Shown piece after piece: positions 1 through 6,513 of a DNA stretch of 13,763 nucleotides. The stretch is from Candidatus Eiseniibacteriota bacterium. GTDB lineage: Bacteria > Eisenbacteria > RBG-16-71-46. The position numbers were made by a program, and so were the translations under genes. The notes beneath the pieces are model-generated. The model saw only the letters and a program-made list of their open reading frames with translations, was not told the DNA's origin and made no database searches. The DNA is taken from positions 1-13,763 of the forward strand of contig JADJLL010000043.1 of assembly GCA_016710095.1 (NCBI GenBank), written 5' to 3'. Within the stretch, counting starts at the first letter, position 1. Each line of letters begins with the position of its first letter.

Positions 1-901
1 CTGTTCGTCGCGAAGATCGATCCACGAGACCAACATGCCACCCGCGCCGTCGGTCGCGATCTGCGGCCACGAGAACACCGCCGCGGAATCCGCGAGCAGT
101 GTCATTCCTTCCTCGGGCCATGCCGGATCGATCGTGCCGTCGCCGAGGATGTGCTGGAGCCCGGTCGTCGTGGTGAAGCTCCCCGCCCCAGTTGGCAAGC
201 CATCAGCGCCGCCGCTGCCGTCCGGCACGAGCACCGCGGTCGTCGTGCCGCCGACGAACGAACCCGCCATCACCCCGGTCGGCTGGCAGGCCGTCCGCGA
301 TCATGCCGTTCGGCTTGAGGCGCTGCAGCACGATCATGATTCCGTGGTTGTCCGTGTCGCGCTGGTCGGACCACCACACGAACAGCCCGCCTTCACCGTC
401 CGCCGCGGCCTTGAGCGAGCCCGGGAACACGGCCGCCGGGCAGAACGCCCAGCCACTGTCGGGCCACGCGGGATCCACGGCGCCGTCGGGGCGCACGTGC
501 TGCGCGCGCAGCTCGGAGGCGCCACTCCGGCCATCCGTCCACGCCGCGTACGCGCCGCCGGCGCCGTCATCCGCCGCGGCCACGACGCCGATCGTCTGGG
601 CCGTGGGGCATGCGGGCACGCCGTTCGCCGGCCATCCCGGCGCGCGCGTGCCATCCACGCGCACGCGGTGCGCGCTCAGGCCGAAACCCGTCCCGTTGTT
701 GGCCGGCGGGACCGAGTCCAGCGCGAAGACGACCGCGCCGCCCGCTCCGTCACTCGCGGCCACGGGGTGCGACGCGAGCAGGCAGTCCGAGCAGAGCGGC
801 ACGCTCGCCGAGTTGGTCGAAGGCCACGAAGCGTGCGCCGGCGTCGTCGAGTGGAGTGCGGCGAGCGAGAGCAACAGGGGCAGGAGGAACATCGGGCGCA
901 T
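1..901 (-). pseudogene. Secreted repeat protein, frameshifted and cut by the window edge
   Basis: This is the beginning of an exported protein of unknown function. I place the start at the ATG at 901 because GGAG lies five bases upstream; an in-frame ATG at 916 lacks this. Residues 1-24 form a signal peptide with an AHA/S cleavage site. The rest is built from repeats of about 56-61 residues, each starting D-G-x-G-G (about residues 51, 112 and 168) and continuing W-x-D-x-R ... DG ... P-x-W-P, as in beta-propeller-like surface proteins. The frame fails after residue D208, near 273-277: one extra base in the CCGGGG run. Skipping it restores P-A-D-G-V, the spacing of the other repeats, and the reading then stays open to position 1 with two more repeat starts. 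Without correction the frame stops at 203-205. A FlgD-like tail may lie beyond the edge, but that is a guess. The frameshift is well supported; the function is not. Confidence 0.7.
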
Positions 902-1006
902 GGGGGCTCCGGGCATGAGGGTTCGGCCGGGGCGGGTCTTGGACGCCCCGTACGAGTTCCCTTACGTCCGGCCACGCGAATGCGAACACATTCCGAGTTC
1001 CGCGGC

Positions 1007-1026
1007 CGTGGGGCATTCGCCCCACG
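1007..1026. other. Small palindrome in a divergent intergenic region
   Basis: CGTGGGG (1007-1013) and CCCCACG (1020-1026) form a perfect 7-bp inverted repeat around a 6-base loop. It lies between the divergent starts at 901 (minus) and 1119 (plus). It could be an operator or an RNA hairpin in a leader. No convincing -35/-10 pair was seen in this 217-base gap, so the role is open. Confidence 0.3.
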
Positions 1027-1118
1027 TTGCCCGCAGCCGCGAAAAACGCGAAGGTACGCCGCGAACAGGGCGCGGGCGCTCGCCGTTCGTCGCCGCAATG
1101 GATCGAGGGAGGGACACC

Positions 1119-1358
1119 GTGAACGACTCGAAGGACACCGCCGTCGCCACGCTGCTCGAGGAAGCGCTCGACGACACGAAGACGAACGAACGTGTCGCGC
1201 ATCTCGTGCTCAAGTCCGACTGGCCGATCGCGCTCTGCGGCGCGAACGTGAGCGATCACCTCGGAACGAAAGCTCCCGCGATGGACCGCTGCACGGACTG
1301 CCTCAAGATCGCCGCGACGCGCGGCCTCGGGCGACCGGGCTGGGACCTGAAGGGCTGA
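1119..1358 (+). CDS. Small Cys/His protein, possible zinc-binding (79 aa)
   Basis: A short gene starting at GTG 1119, chosen because the purine-rich GAGGGAGGG at 1105-1113 sits five bases upstream. An in-frame ATG at 1098 lies before this ribosome site and is less likely. The protein has an acidic helical N-terminus (about residues 1-30), then H28, A-L-C-G (C40), H47 and C-T-D-C (C58, C61). The order His - ALCG - CxxC resembles small proteins such as the actinobacterial DUF3039 group, in which a few Cys/His residues could hold one zinc ion. No signal peptide or membrane segment is visible, so it is probably cytoplasmic. It stands alone, divergent from the repeat protein at 901 and convergent with the gene ending at 1414, with a hairpin between. 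That it is a real gene is likely from the ribosome site and Cys pattern; the function is unknown. Confidence 0.6.
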   Translation: MNDSKDTAVATLLEEALDDTKTNERVAHLVLKSDWPIALCGANVSDHLGTKAPAMDRCTDCLKIAATRGLGRPGWDLKG

Positions 1359-1369
1359 AGCCGCGAGGC

Positions 1370-1398
1370 GCTCCGTCCGCGTCGGCCGCGAACGGAGC
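1370..1398. terminator. Two-way hairpin terminator candidate
   Basis: GCTCCGT (1370-1376) pairs with ACGGAGC (1392-1398). After one mismatch the stem continues with CGCG (1378-1381) against CGCG (1387-1390) around a 5-base loop. It sits in the 55-base gap between two converging genes (ends 1358 plus and 1414 minus), the usual place for a terminator shared by both strands. No T-run follows on either side, which is common in very GC-rich genomes. Confidence 0.55.
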
Positions 1399-1413
1399 AC
1401 CGTCGCCACTCGC

Positions 1414-2163
1414 TCAGCGGTGCATCACCTTCAGCTGTCCCCAGCTGCTCCGGCGAGCGGGCACGGGAAGCGTGGGGCAATCGATGAGCTCGAAGTGCTG
1501 AAGCGTGATGTTGCAGCCGACGCCGGCTTCCGGAATCGGGCTGCAGTTCACCTCGCCGTAGAGAAGCATCGCCTGCCCCGTCCCCGCATAGGGGCGAAGT
1601 TGCGAAGCCCACGGCTCCTTCACGAGCGCGAGCCCGGCGCAGCCGTACCCGAGGCACGGCACGGTGATCACCGCCCACCCGAGGTCCTCGATCGTTCCCA
1701 TGACCGCGGGGGCGGTTTCGAGCGGGCATCCGGAGCGGTCGTATGCGCCGAAGAGACCGTAGATCGACTGGAACGTCGCCGTGACGGGCTCGACGCTGAA
1801 GTCGAAGTAGTCCGTCACGTTCCAGGGCTCGGGATGATAGACGTACGTGTAGCTCTGGGTGGCACCCGTCCGTGGGATGTACGCCAGCGTCGTCACCCCG
1901 TAGAAGTCGAGGCACTCCGGGAGCGTCTGGAACGTGCTTCCGGCATGCAACGCGAACTGCGTCCACTCGGGGTGACCGGTCGGCTGTGACGGATCCTCGA
2001 CGTAGGTGAAGTGGACCACGATGCCCGAGTCCGAACAGTGCGCTTCGAACTCCGTGATCCCGCTCGCGGCGGACGCGACCGGGGTACGAGCGAAGCCGAG
2101 CGACAGGGCGAGCACGGCGAGGGCCAGCAGCCGCGTCGTGAACAGCGGAAGCCTGCGACTCAT
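1414..2163 (-). CDS. Secreted hypothetical protein with WG-x-x-K-x-x-x-R C-terminal tail (249 aa)
   Basis: I do not recognise the family. The start at ATG 2163 is fixed by GGAGGAG five bases upstream and by an immediate signal peptide: basic n-region M-S-R-R, hydrophobic core at about residues 12-24, and an A-S-A cleavage site near residue 32. The open frame runs further upstream but without such signals. The mature part is about 215 residues with eight cysteines, so disulfides outside the cytoplasm are plausible, and looks beta-rich. The last residues, A-R-R-S-S-W-G-Q-L-K-V-M-H-R, closely match the end of the next gene upstream (2340-3068), while the bodies of the two proteins show no obvious similarity. 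This suggests a shared sorting or processing tag. The two genes run in the same direction 176 bases apart with a hairpin between, so separate transcription is possible. A weak GATACT -10-like hexamer lies at 2258-2263 on the minus strand. Confidence 0.75.
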   Translation of the reverse strand: MSRRLPLFTTRLLALAVLALSLGFARTPVASAASGITEFEAHCSDSGIVVHFTYVEDPSQPTGHPEWTQFALHAGSTFQTLPECLDFYGVTTLAYIPRTGATQSYTYVYHPEPWNVTDYFDFSVEPVTATFQSIYGLFGAYDRSGCPLETAPAVMGTIEDLGWAVITVPCLGYGCAGLALVKEPWASQLRPYAGTGQAMLLYGEVNCSPIPEAGVGCNITLQHFELIDCPTLPVPARRSSWGQLKVMHR

Positions 2164-2305
2164 GAAGTCTCCTCCGGACACGCGAAGCGTCCGGCCGAGC
2201 GCGGAGGGTGGCCGCGGCCGTGCGCTCGAGGCGCGGCGGGCGGACGGGGGGAGGCGCAGTATCCCACTCGAAGGCCCGCTCTGCTTGCGGTTCGTCGAGT
2301 CCGGT

Positions 2306-2340
2306 CGCCTGCGAGGGCAGGCGGGAGCGAAAGCGCCCTC
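2306..2340 (-). terminator. Hairpin terminator candidate after the 2340-3068 gene
   Basis: CGCCTGC (2306-2312) and GCAGGCG (2317-2323) form a perfect 7-bp stem with a 4-base loop, just past the stop at 2340 on the minus strand. A second weaker stem around the GAAA at 2328-2331 pairs GGG/CCC between it and the stop codon. No T-run follows. The rest of the gap up to 2163 shows only the leader of the next gene. Confidence 0.45.
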
Positions 2341-3068
2341 TAGCGCGCGATCGTCTTCATCGTGCCCCACGTGCGGCGGCGCACGTCGACGGCCGCGCTC
2401 GTTTCGCAGAACGCGATGCTGTCGAAGCCGATGTTCGGATCGGGGCTCGCGCCGAAGCGCAGCTCGATGCGCGTGATGCCGGTGCCGGCGACCGAGAACG
2501 TGAAGTTGCCGGGCAGGCCGGCCTGGCTCAGGCAGGCGTCGCCGCTCGTGCTGTCCACCGCGGCGCCGCCGGTGAGCGTGCCCACGCCGACGATCGTGTT
2601 GCTCGCGTTGAACGCGGTGAGCGTGGCGTTGTGCACCGCGCCGCCGTACGGGTAGTAGTCACCGAAGTCGAACAGCTTGATCGAGAAGCAGCCCACGGTG
2701 ACGCCGGGCGCGAACGTGAAGTCGTAGTCGAGGACGCAGTTCCCCGGATGTCCCATGCCGCGCACGCCGTCGAGGCAGCCGTTGCTCACGCTCACGCCGG
2801 TCGAGTAGCTGCTGTAGGGGGACGTGTTGCCTTCCTCGATCACGCGCGTGGTGCCGAGCGCGCAGCCGGCGCCGAAGCTCCACGCGACGCTCGCGATGTT
2901 CAGGTGCGGATCGACCGCGCCGAGTCCTTCGACCACCGTGCCCGGCGCGAACGATTCGAACGTGACGCCGTGGAACGCGCCCGTGCAGATGCCGGGCGTG
3001 CACGCGGCGAACGCGGCGGAGGGAGCGGCGAGCAGGACGGCGGCGAGCGCGAAGGCGTACGGACGCAT
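2340..3068 (-). CDS. Secreted beta-rich hypothetical protein with WG-x-x-K-x-x-x-R C-terminal tail (242 aa)
   Basis: An exported protein with a clear signal peptide (residues 1-21, cleavage A-F-A/A). The ATG at 3068 has GGAG five bases upstream. The mature part resembles the extracellular domains often found in PEP-CTERM or choice-of-anchor proteins: an early G-V-T-F-E-S-F stretch, alternating beta-strands, I-T-R-I-E-L near residue 205, and G-F-D-S-I-A-F-C near residue 221. Such domains commonly bind surfaces or glycans, but no activity is known. There is no PEP-CTERM motif or C-terminal membrane helix. Instead the protein ends V-R-R-R-T-W-G-T-M-K-T-I-A-R, which aligns without gaps with the end of the neighbouring 1414-2163 protein (RR, S/T-W-G, L/M, K and final R). 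The tail follows the folded domain directly. The gene itself is solid; domain assignment is by pattern and moderate. Confidence 0.78.
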   Translation of the reverse strand: MRPYAFALAAVLLAAPSAAFAACTPGICTGAFHGVTFESFAPGTVVEGLGAVDPHLNIASVAWSFGAGCALGTTRVIEEGNTSPYSSYSTGVSVSNGCLDGVRGMGHPGNCVLDYDFTFAPGVTVGCFSIKLFDFGDYYPYGGAVHNATLTAFNASNTIVGVGTLTGGAAVDSTSGDACLSQAGLPGNFTFSVAGTGITRIELRFGASPDPNIGFDSIAFCETSAAVDVRRRTWGTMKTIAR

Positions 3069-3166
3069 GGGGACTCCCGGGAGGATGCGGGCTTCGAGGG
3101 CGCGTCGGAGCGCGTGAGCGACGCGGACGTTAGCACGCCCGGAGGCAGGCGCGGCGAGGGGAATCG

Positions 3167-3204
3167 CCGAGTTTCGTGCCGCTTACTCCGAGTTTCGTCG
3201 TGCC
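3167..3204. repeat. Short direct repeat spanning the acetyltransferase stop codon
   Basis: CCGAGTTTCGT occurs at 3167-3177 and again at 3188-3198. The similarity extends to a following GCC, separated in the second copy by one extra CGT triplet. The TAA stop of the acetyltransferase gene (3183-3185, minus strand) lies between the copies. It looks like a small local duplication at the gene end. The remainder of the 114-base gap up to 3068 shows no clear promoter. Confidence 0.5.
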
Positions 3205-3752
3205 TTCCATTCGTGCGCGAGCAGGCCGAAGAGCGCGGTGTCGGAGACTTCCTCGCCGACCTTCCAGCGTTCGCGCAGCGTGCCCTCGAGGCGGAAGCCG
3301 AGCTTTTCGACTGCGCGCACGGACGCCGTGTTGCGCGGATCGGCGTCGGCCTCGATCCGCCGCAGGGCGAGCGGCCCGAACGCGTAGTCCACGACCGCGA
3401 CGAGCGCCTCGTGCATGTAGCCCTGGCCCCAGTGACGGCGTGCGAGCCCGTAGCCGATCTCGGCGCGATCGCTCGGCTCGACGAACCCGAAGAGCGACAC
3501 CTGCCCGAGCGCGCGGTCGTCCGCGGGCCGCGTCACCGACCAGCGCAGTGCGGTGCGCTCCGGGAAGAACGTCCGGGCGCGCTCGCGCGACGCGATCGCC
3601 TCGGACATCTCCTGCATGGGCGGGCGGCTCCAGTAGCGCATGGCGACCGGATCGCTCTCCATTTCGAAGATGGCTTCGGCGTCGTGGTCCGCGATGCCGC
3701 GGAGCACGAGGCGTTCGGTGGTGAGCACGGGAAAAGTGTCTGGGAAGTTCAT
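3183..3752 (-). CDS. GNAT-family N-acetyltransferase, RimJ/RimL type (189 aa)
   Basis: Transfers an acetyl group from acetyl-CoA to an amine, in this subfamily often the N-terminus of a protein or a small metabolite; the substrate is not predictable. The sequence has the family order: T-T-E-R-L-V-L-R near residue 11, a beta-strand G-Q-V-S-L-F-G near 83, E-I-G-Y-G-L (98-103), the acetyl-CoA loop R-R-H-W-G-Q-G-Y (105-112) followed by E-A-L, and N-T-A-S-V-R-A-V-E-K-L-G-F (141-153). Full-length for the family. I chose ATG 3752 over an upstream ATG at 3812 because it overlaps the stop of the ion channel gene as ATGA, has GAGGA nine bases upstream, and begins the family homology directly. It is therefore probably translated with the channel from one transcript. 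No signal peptide; cytoplasmic. Confidence 0.9.
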   Translation of the reverse strand: MNFPDTFPVLTTERLVLRGIADHDAEAIFEMESDPVAMRYWSRPPMQEMSEAIASRERARTFFPERTALRWSVTRPADDRALGQVSLFGFVEPSDRAEIGYGLARRHWGQGYMHEALVAVVDYAFGPLALRRIEADADPRNTASVRAVEKLGFRLEGTLRERWKVGEEVSDTALFGLLAHEWKARRNSE

Positions 3753-4903
3753 CCGAAGTGTTCCTCGCTGCGGTGGGCGGGCTCGCGATGCGACGAGAGT
3801 GCTTTGTCCCACGGACCGCCCTGCCAGTTGTCACGGCGCGGTGCGTCGTGCGTCCACGGCGGCAGATCGAACAGCAGGTGCGCCGCGAGCGCCTGGGCGT
3901 AGGGCTCGTAGCGCAGGCGCAGCGCGGCGAGGCGCGCCTCGAACGCCGAATCGTCCGGAAGCGCCCCGCGCGTGGACGCGAGACGCTCGCGCAGCCGCTT
4001 CATCGCCGCGGACGTGAGCCGGTCCGCGCGCTCGGCCGGCATCGCGGGCACGAAGATCTGCGTGATGTCCACGAGCGCGTGGCGCGCCATCGCGAACGTG
4101 AGCGACGCCTGCGAGGTCGTGTCGTCCTCGTCGCGCGCGAGGATCAGCGCGGTCGAATCGAGGATCGCGACGAGCGCGCCCAGCCACGACTGGTTGACGT
4201 GCTGGGAGCGGTAGTACGCGAGCTGTGGGTAGGAGATGTGCGTCTCGAGCAGCTGCGCGGCCCAGCGTTCCCACGCCGCGAGCAGGTCGTCGCACAACGC
4301 GCCGCGTCCGGAGGGCGGCGTGCGCCGCAGGAACTCGGCGGCGGTCGGTGGGGAGCCCGCGCGTGCGTCCATGAGCGAGATCTCGAGTTCGCGCTGCGCG
4401 AACGCGCCGTACATCGTGGGCAGGTAGCCGATGACCGTACCGAGGAAGCCGAAGCCCGTGCCCGCCTCGAACACCGCGAGCGCGCGGCCGGCCGCGGTCG
4501 TGGGCGTGATGTCGCCGAAGCCGAGGGTGAAGAACGTCTCGCCGCTCAGGTAGAGCCAGGTCGTGAACGCGCGCGGCGCTTCGCTCTCGCCGTGCGTCGC
4601 CATCGCGAGCAGGGCGAACGCGACGATGAGGCCGAAGGCCCAGACGCCGAGCAGCAGCAGGAGCGAGAGGGGCCCGAAGAACCCGAGCATCGCTTCGCGC
4701 CGGGCGGGCGTGGTGATCCGGCGGGCGATCCCGCGCCAGAGGCGCCAGGCGGACACGTAGAACCAGCGCGTGAGCCGCATGCGGCGCCCGATGCGGCGCG
4801 GCACGAGGATCGTCTCGAACGCGTCCCACAGGATCGCGAGCACGAGCGCGGCGCCGGCCAGCGCGCTGAGGACGTCTGCGGAATCGAGCATGGCGGGCAA
4901 CAT
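3749..4903 (-). CDS. Two-pore-loop-type potassium channel protein (Ion_trans_2), 384 aa
   Basis: A membrane protein with the ion-channel pore signature. Counting from ATG 4903, hydrophobic segments lie at about residues 8-34, 72-101 and 139-168. The selectivity filter T-L-G-F-G-D (126-131), followed by I-T-P, is preceded by a pore helix at about 113-125. GFG in place of the common GYG still fits potassium channels of the Ion_trans_2 group. The remaining ~210 residues are soluble and mostly helical, with no visible RCK/TrkA-N nucleotide-binding domain. The last codons overlap the acetyltransferase start (ATGA, 3749-3752). The start is uncertain: ATG 4903 and ATG 4891 both just precede the first membrane segment and neither has a good ribosome site; the frame is open to ATG 5011, but that part lacks homology-like features. 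Divergent from the metallopeptidase gene. Likely passive potassium flow across the inner membrane; the link to acetylation is unknown. Confidence 0.82.
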   Translation of the reverse strand: MLPAMLDSADVLSALAGAALVLAILWDAFETILVPRRIGRRMRLTRWFYVSAWRLWRGIARRITTPARREAMLGFFGPLSLLLLLGVWAFGLIVAFALLAMATHGESEAPRAFTTWLYLSGETFFTLGFGDITPTTAAGRALAVFEAGTGFGFLGTVIGYLPTMYGAFAQRELEISLMDARAGSPPTAAEFLRRTPPSGRGALCDDLLAAWERWAAQLLETHISYPQLAYYRSQHVNQSWLGALVAILDSTALILARDEDDTTSQASLTFAMARHALVDITQIFVPAMPAERADRLTSAAMKRLRERLASTRGALPDDSAFEARLAALRLRYEPYAQALAAHLLFDLPPWTHDAPRRDNWQGGPWDKALSSHREPAHRSEEHFG

Positions 4904-5031
4904 AGCATGCGGTTCCGCGTGCTGAACGCCGGCGGGGGTGAGGATTCCGTCATTGCGGAGAGGGCTCCGGCGACGGCAAACTCTTCCGCTCGATTCCCTT
5001 CCCGAATCCATCCTCGAGGAGTGCTCACTTC

Positions 5032-6450
5032 ATGCGCCGCAACTTCGTCCTTCTCCCGGTCGCGCTGCTCACGCTGCTCGGCGTGCTGTGCGTCGCGACG
5101 CCCGGTCCCGCCGACGCCGCCACGCCCGCCACGCTGCGCGCACGCCTCGCCACGCCCGCGAGCGGCGTCACCGATTCGCGAAGCGTGTTCGTGACGGTGA
5201 CGCTCGAGAACGCCGGCGTCGAGCCGCAGTCAGTGCTCCGCCGATTCACGCCGTTCACCCAGTTCAACGACGGCCCCGCGTTCATCGTCGAACGCGACGG
5301 GCAGCCGGTCGCGTACCAGGGCCGCATGGTGAAGTACGCGCCCGCGACCGCGGAGGACTTCCTCGAGTTCGCGCCCGGGCAGTCGCGGACGACGAGTGTG
5401 GACCTCGGCGCGCTGTACGACTTCTCGCAGCCCGGCACGTACACCGTGCGCCTGCGCGCGGTCGCGCAGGGAAGAGCTTCGCGCACGTCCGCAGGCGCCG
5501 CGGAAGACGTGCCGGAGTGGCGCGGTGAGTTCGAGTCGGAGCCGGTCACGATCGCGATCGAGCCGCAGGCCGCGCGCGCGTTCGTCGCGCCCTGGGCGAT
5601 GGGCCGGGTCGCGATTCCCGCACAGTCGCAGTCCGGCGACGTGACGTACGTCGGGTGCTCGGCGCCGGAGCTGACCGCCGCGCAGGACGCCGTCGTCGCG
5701 GCGTGCGCGATGGCGAGCCGCGCGTTCGCCGCGAGCTGTTCGCGCGGCAGCGCCGACACCGACTGGGTGTATTGGTTCGGCACGTGGAACTCGGCGCGCT
5801 GCGATGTCACGCACCAGCACTACCTCGACATCATGAATCGCTTCTGTTCGCTGCCCATGACGCTCTGGTGCCACGGCCCCGATTGCTTTTCGGGCGTGTA
5901 CGCGTACGTCTATCCCCAGCAGGTGCCGCCCACCGTGTACGTGTGCGACGGTTTCTGGGGCGCGCCGATGACGGGCGTGGACACGAAGCCGGGCACGCTG
6001 ATTCACGAGATGAGCCACGTGCTTTCGGGCACCGACGACTACGCCTACGGCCAGTCCGATGCGCACACGCTCGCGGTGACCAATCCCGCGCTCGCGATCG
6101 ACAACGCGGACAACCACGAGTACTACGGCGAGGCGAATCCGGTCGCGCCGCTCGCGGTGTCGCCGGGCGCACGCACCGCGACGCTGCGGCCCGCGCGGCC
6201 GAATCCGTCGCTCGGCGGCGCGGCGCTCGAGTACGCGCTCACCTCCGACGGCGCGGTCGAGCTGGCGGTGTGGTCGCTCGACGGCCGCCTCGTGCGCACG
6301 GTCGAGCGCGGCTGGCGCGCGGCGGGCGAGCATCGCGCGAACTGGGACGGACTCGACGCGGAAGGCCGTCGCGCCCCGGCAGGCGTGTACTTCGTGCGGC
6401 TCACCTCGGCCGCGGAATCCCGCTCGCAGCGTCTCGTGATGCTGCGGTAG
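5032..6450 (+). CDS. Secreted M35-type (deuterolysin/LysMEP) zinc metallopeptidase with FlgD-like sorting domain (472 aa)
   Basis: An exported zinc endopeptidase of the aspzincin family M35. Residues 1-29 are a signal peptide (A-D-A/A). About residues 30-180 form the beta-sandwich propeptide-like domain found in bacterial and fungal lysine-specific metalloendopeptidases. The catalytic domain (about 205-365) has H-E-M-S-H at 325-329, giving two zinc ligands and the catalytic glutamate, followed at once by G-T-D-D-Y-A-Y-G (333-340), the GTxDxxYG signature whose second Asp (D336) is the third zinc ligand. Seven or more cysteines in this domain fit disulfides. Residues about 384-472 are a FlgD-like C-terminal domain (N-P-S, G-R-L-V-R-T, N-W-D-G-L-D, G-V-Y-F-V-R-L), typical of sorted or surface-anchored proteins in the FCB group. 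GAGGAG lies ten bases before ATG 5032. The gene is alone, divergent from the channel. The specificity for lysine is known for some relatives only. Confidence 0.92.
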   Translation: MRRNFVLLPVALLTLLGVLCVATPGPADAATPATLRARLATPASGVTDSRSVFVTVTLENAGVEPQSVLRRFTPFTQFNDGPAFIVERDGQPVAYQGRMVKYAPATAEDFLEFAPGQSRTTSVDLGALYDFSQPGTYTVRLRAVAQGRASRTSAGAAEDVPEWRGEFESEPVTIAIEPQAARAFVAPWAMGRVAIPAQSQSGDVTYVGCSAPELTAAQDAVVAACAMASRAFAASCSRGSADTDWVYWFGTWNSARCDVTHQHYLDIMNRFCSLPMTLWCHGPDCFSGVYAYVYPQQVPPTVYVCDGFWGAPMTGVDTKPGTLIHEMSHVLSGTDDYAYGQSDAHTLAVTNPALAIDNADNHEYYGEANPVAPLAVSPGARTATLRPARPNPSLGGAALEYALTSDGAVELAVWSLDGRLVRTVERGWRAAGEHRANWDGLDAEGRRAPAGVYFVRLTSAAESRSQRLVMLR

Positions 6451-6461
6451 CGGTCCGGCAG

Positions 6462-6510
6462 GTGAACGGCGCGCCGATCCGCGACGAACGCGGCACGGCG
6501 CGCCGTTCGC
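6462..6510. terminator. Strong two-way hairpin between convergent genes
   Basis: GAACGGCGCGCC (6464-6475) and GGCGCGCCGTTC (6497-6508) form a perfect 12-bp stem, extended outward by a G-T wobble and one more G-C pair. Inside the 21-base loop, CCGCG (6479-6483) pairs with CGCGG (6489-6493) around ACGAA. It fills the 63-base gap between the converging metallopeptidase (ends 6450) and YceH-like gene (ends 6514). There is no T-run, so it may stop RNA polymerase by structure or protect 3' ends. Confidence 0.65.
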
Positions 6511-6513
6511 GCA

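Noticed and set aside
35..1501. Long plus-strand open frames over the left end
   Set aside because: They lie antisense to the repeat protein; only the last part of one, from GTG 1119, has a ribosome site and a meaningful Cys pattern, and that part is reported.
2208..3902. A 564-codon plus-strand open frame
   Set aside because: Antisense to the 2340-3068 protein and the acetyltransferase; Arg/Ala/Glu-rich low-complexity product, no start signals.
4953..4981. TTGCGG and CAAACT as a promoter for the metallopeptidase gene
   Set aside because: The second hexamer matches only three of six bases; not distinguishable from chance in this 128-base gap.
3758..5194. A 478-codon plus-strand frame
   Set aside because: Antisense to the ion channel and overlaps the metallopeptidase start; Arg/Glu-rich composition without domains.
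5230..6333. A 367-codon minus-strand frame
   Set aside because: Shadow of the metallopeptidase, whose HExxH and GTxD motifs are unambiguous.
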